In this document: positions 6,006 to 6,651 of the stretch, piece by piece | How positions within the stretch are numbered: the stretch's first letter is position 1 | Layout: the number at the start of each line of letters is the position of its first letter | Source: Candidatus Wallbacteria bacterium | Lineage (GTDB): Bacteria; Muiribacteriota; JAQTZZ01 | Direction of reading: 5' to 3' | Assembly (NCBI GenBank): GCA_028711905.1 | Contig: JAQTRI010000204.1 | Coordinates: forward strand, 1 to 6,651 | Length of the DNA stretch: 6,651 nucleotides | The notes under the pieces: model-generated | What the model was told of the DNA's origin: nothing | Databases searched by the model: none | Seen by the model: the letters and a program-made list of their open reading frames with translations, nothing else | Translations under genes and position numbers: made by a program

Positions 6006-6651
6006 TCATCCTCGGTTGAACCGGTTGAGGTCTTTCAGCAGCTGGCGCAGTTCCCGGATTGTCGCGGATGCTTCTCCTCCGCTGTATGATCCGGGAGCGT
6101 AAACAGCCTGATAAAATGTGTCATAGAGTTTTTTGGTTCTTGACACAAGGGCGTGGGGTAAGCCTCGGGAACGCAGAAGGTTTTCCAGTTCAGCTGCCCC
6201 GGCCCAGCTCGGCAGTTGAAAACGCTCTTTCAGGAATACAGCCAGGCATTCACTGAATTGCGGATAAACCTTAGAACACTCATTCCCTACGGCTGATTTT
6301 TCACATTCGGCGATTTTTATGCAGGCACGGTCCATGGCGTAGTGACTGGCTCTCCAAACATCATTGCTGAGATAGCGGCTGGTCAGAAATCTGAACCCGG
6401 CCGCCAGTGCCGGCAGCAGCAGAGCCAGCATGATCAGCAGGACATTGAGTGTTTTTTTATAACCGCGGATGCTGGGTGCCAGTCTGGAAGCCTCTTTCAG
6501 GTAAGAAATGTCTTGCCCCAGCACGCGGATATTTTCTCCTGAACCGGTTGACACTGCGGCTGCGGAAGCGCTGGTCACCATGGCGGTTTTGCTGATCTCG
6601 CCTGTGACATTGAGATACAGGGGTGAGCTTCTGGCGGTTTCATACTTTCCG
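6006..6651 (-). CDS. batD: BatD-like membrane protein, C-terminal part (5' end outside window)
   Basis: The reading frame is open from the upper window edge to a TGA at 6008-6006, giving 214 visible residues. An internal ATG at 6581 is unlikely to be the start, because the upstream codons (GKYETARSSPLYLNVTG) look like the last extracytoplasmic beta-sandwich of BatD proteins. Next come a linker with GQDISYLKE, matching the D-I-x-x-L-K block common in BatD, one membrane helix (visible residues about 67-89), and a helical tail of about 125 residues. The tail has the usual BatD pattern of a long helix, L-x-x-L-L-R-S-R-G, and a closing segment with VYAP and RELRQLLKDLNR. In the Bat model BatD is a periplasmic-domain protein anchored near its C-terminus, acting with BatA and BatB; that topology is assumed here. 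An oddity is four Cys in the tail, spaced C-x5-C-x8-C-x9-C. The gene lies four bases before batE. Confidence 0.75.
   Translation of the reverse strand, partial: GKYETARSSPLYLNVTGEISKTAMVTSASAAAVSTGSGENIRVLGQDISYLKEASRLAPSIRGYKKTLNVLLIMLALLLPALAAGFRFLTSRYLSNDVWRASHYAMDRACIKIAECEKSAVGNECSKVYPQFSECLAVFLKERFQLPSWAGAAELENLLRSRGLPHALVSRTKKLYDTFYQAVYAPGSYSGGEASATIRELRQLLKDLNRFNRG
6010..6013 (-). promoter_or_regulatory. Ribosome binding site of batE inside the end of batD
   Basis: GAGG lies within the last codons of the BatD-like gene, eight bases before ATG 6001 and five before GTG 6004. The spacing favours ATG. Its position upstream of the batD stop suggests the two genes are translated together. 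Confidence 0.5.

Noticed and set aside
6016..6552. Repeated TGAACCGGTTGA at about 6017 and 6540 as a binding site pair
   Set aside because: A 12-base repeat is expected about once by chance in a window of this size, and both copies lie inside coding sequence and fit the codons.
6006..6581. ATG at 6581 as a true start giving a 191-residue protein
   Set aside because: The frame stays open to the window edge and the 23 upstream codons read as the end of a BatD-type beta-sandwich domain, so this is an internal Met of a longer protein.

Overview
The window holds six protein-coding genes, all on the minus strand and therefore read from high to low coordinates. The two outermost are cut by the window edges. 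Coding density is high and the largest gap is 143 bases. Two genes encode secreted or membrane proteins of a Gram-negative envelope: a signal-peptide protein that looks like an outer-membrane beta-barrel, and a BatD/BatE pair. The cell is therefore probably a Gram-negative bacterium of moderate G+C. The MnmG and NnrE/NnrD sequences are clear family members but diverge from textbook versions, which suggests a lineage far from the usual model organisms. I cannot name the phylum from the sequence.

In transcription order: (1) 6651-6006, the C-terminal part of a BatD-like protein; (2) 6001-5282, a BatE-like protein with a signal peptide, TPRs, two membrane helices and an SH3 domain; (3) 5237-3378, mnmG (tRNA wobble-uridine modification); (4) 3360-1810, a fused NAD(P)HX epimerase/dehydratase for nicotinamide-cofactor repair; (5) 1799-1044, a metallo-beta-lactamase-fold nuclease of the YycJ/WalJ type; (6) 900-1, an uncharacterised probable outer-membrane beta-barrel protein, truncated at the window edge.

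Gaps between genes 1 to 5 are 4, 44, 17 and 10 bases. The batD-batE and nnr-walJ junctions look translationally coupled, because the Shine-Dalgarno of the downstream gene lies at or across the upstream stop codon. Genes 1 to 5 could be one transcript, although the 44-base gap before mnmG carries a possible promoter. The barrel gene is set apart by 143 bases that contain a perfect 28-bp palindrome, an exact TATAAT -10 element and a bulged hairpin touching the Shine-Dalgarno, so it probably has its own promoter.

No mobile element, CRISPR array, phage gene, tRNA or rRNA is visible. Most of the content is housekeeping. The parts most worth a second look are the 901-1043 intergenic region, the unknown barrel protein, the four-cysteine tail of the BatD-like protein, and the linkage of envelope (Bat), tRNA-modification and cofactor-repair genes.
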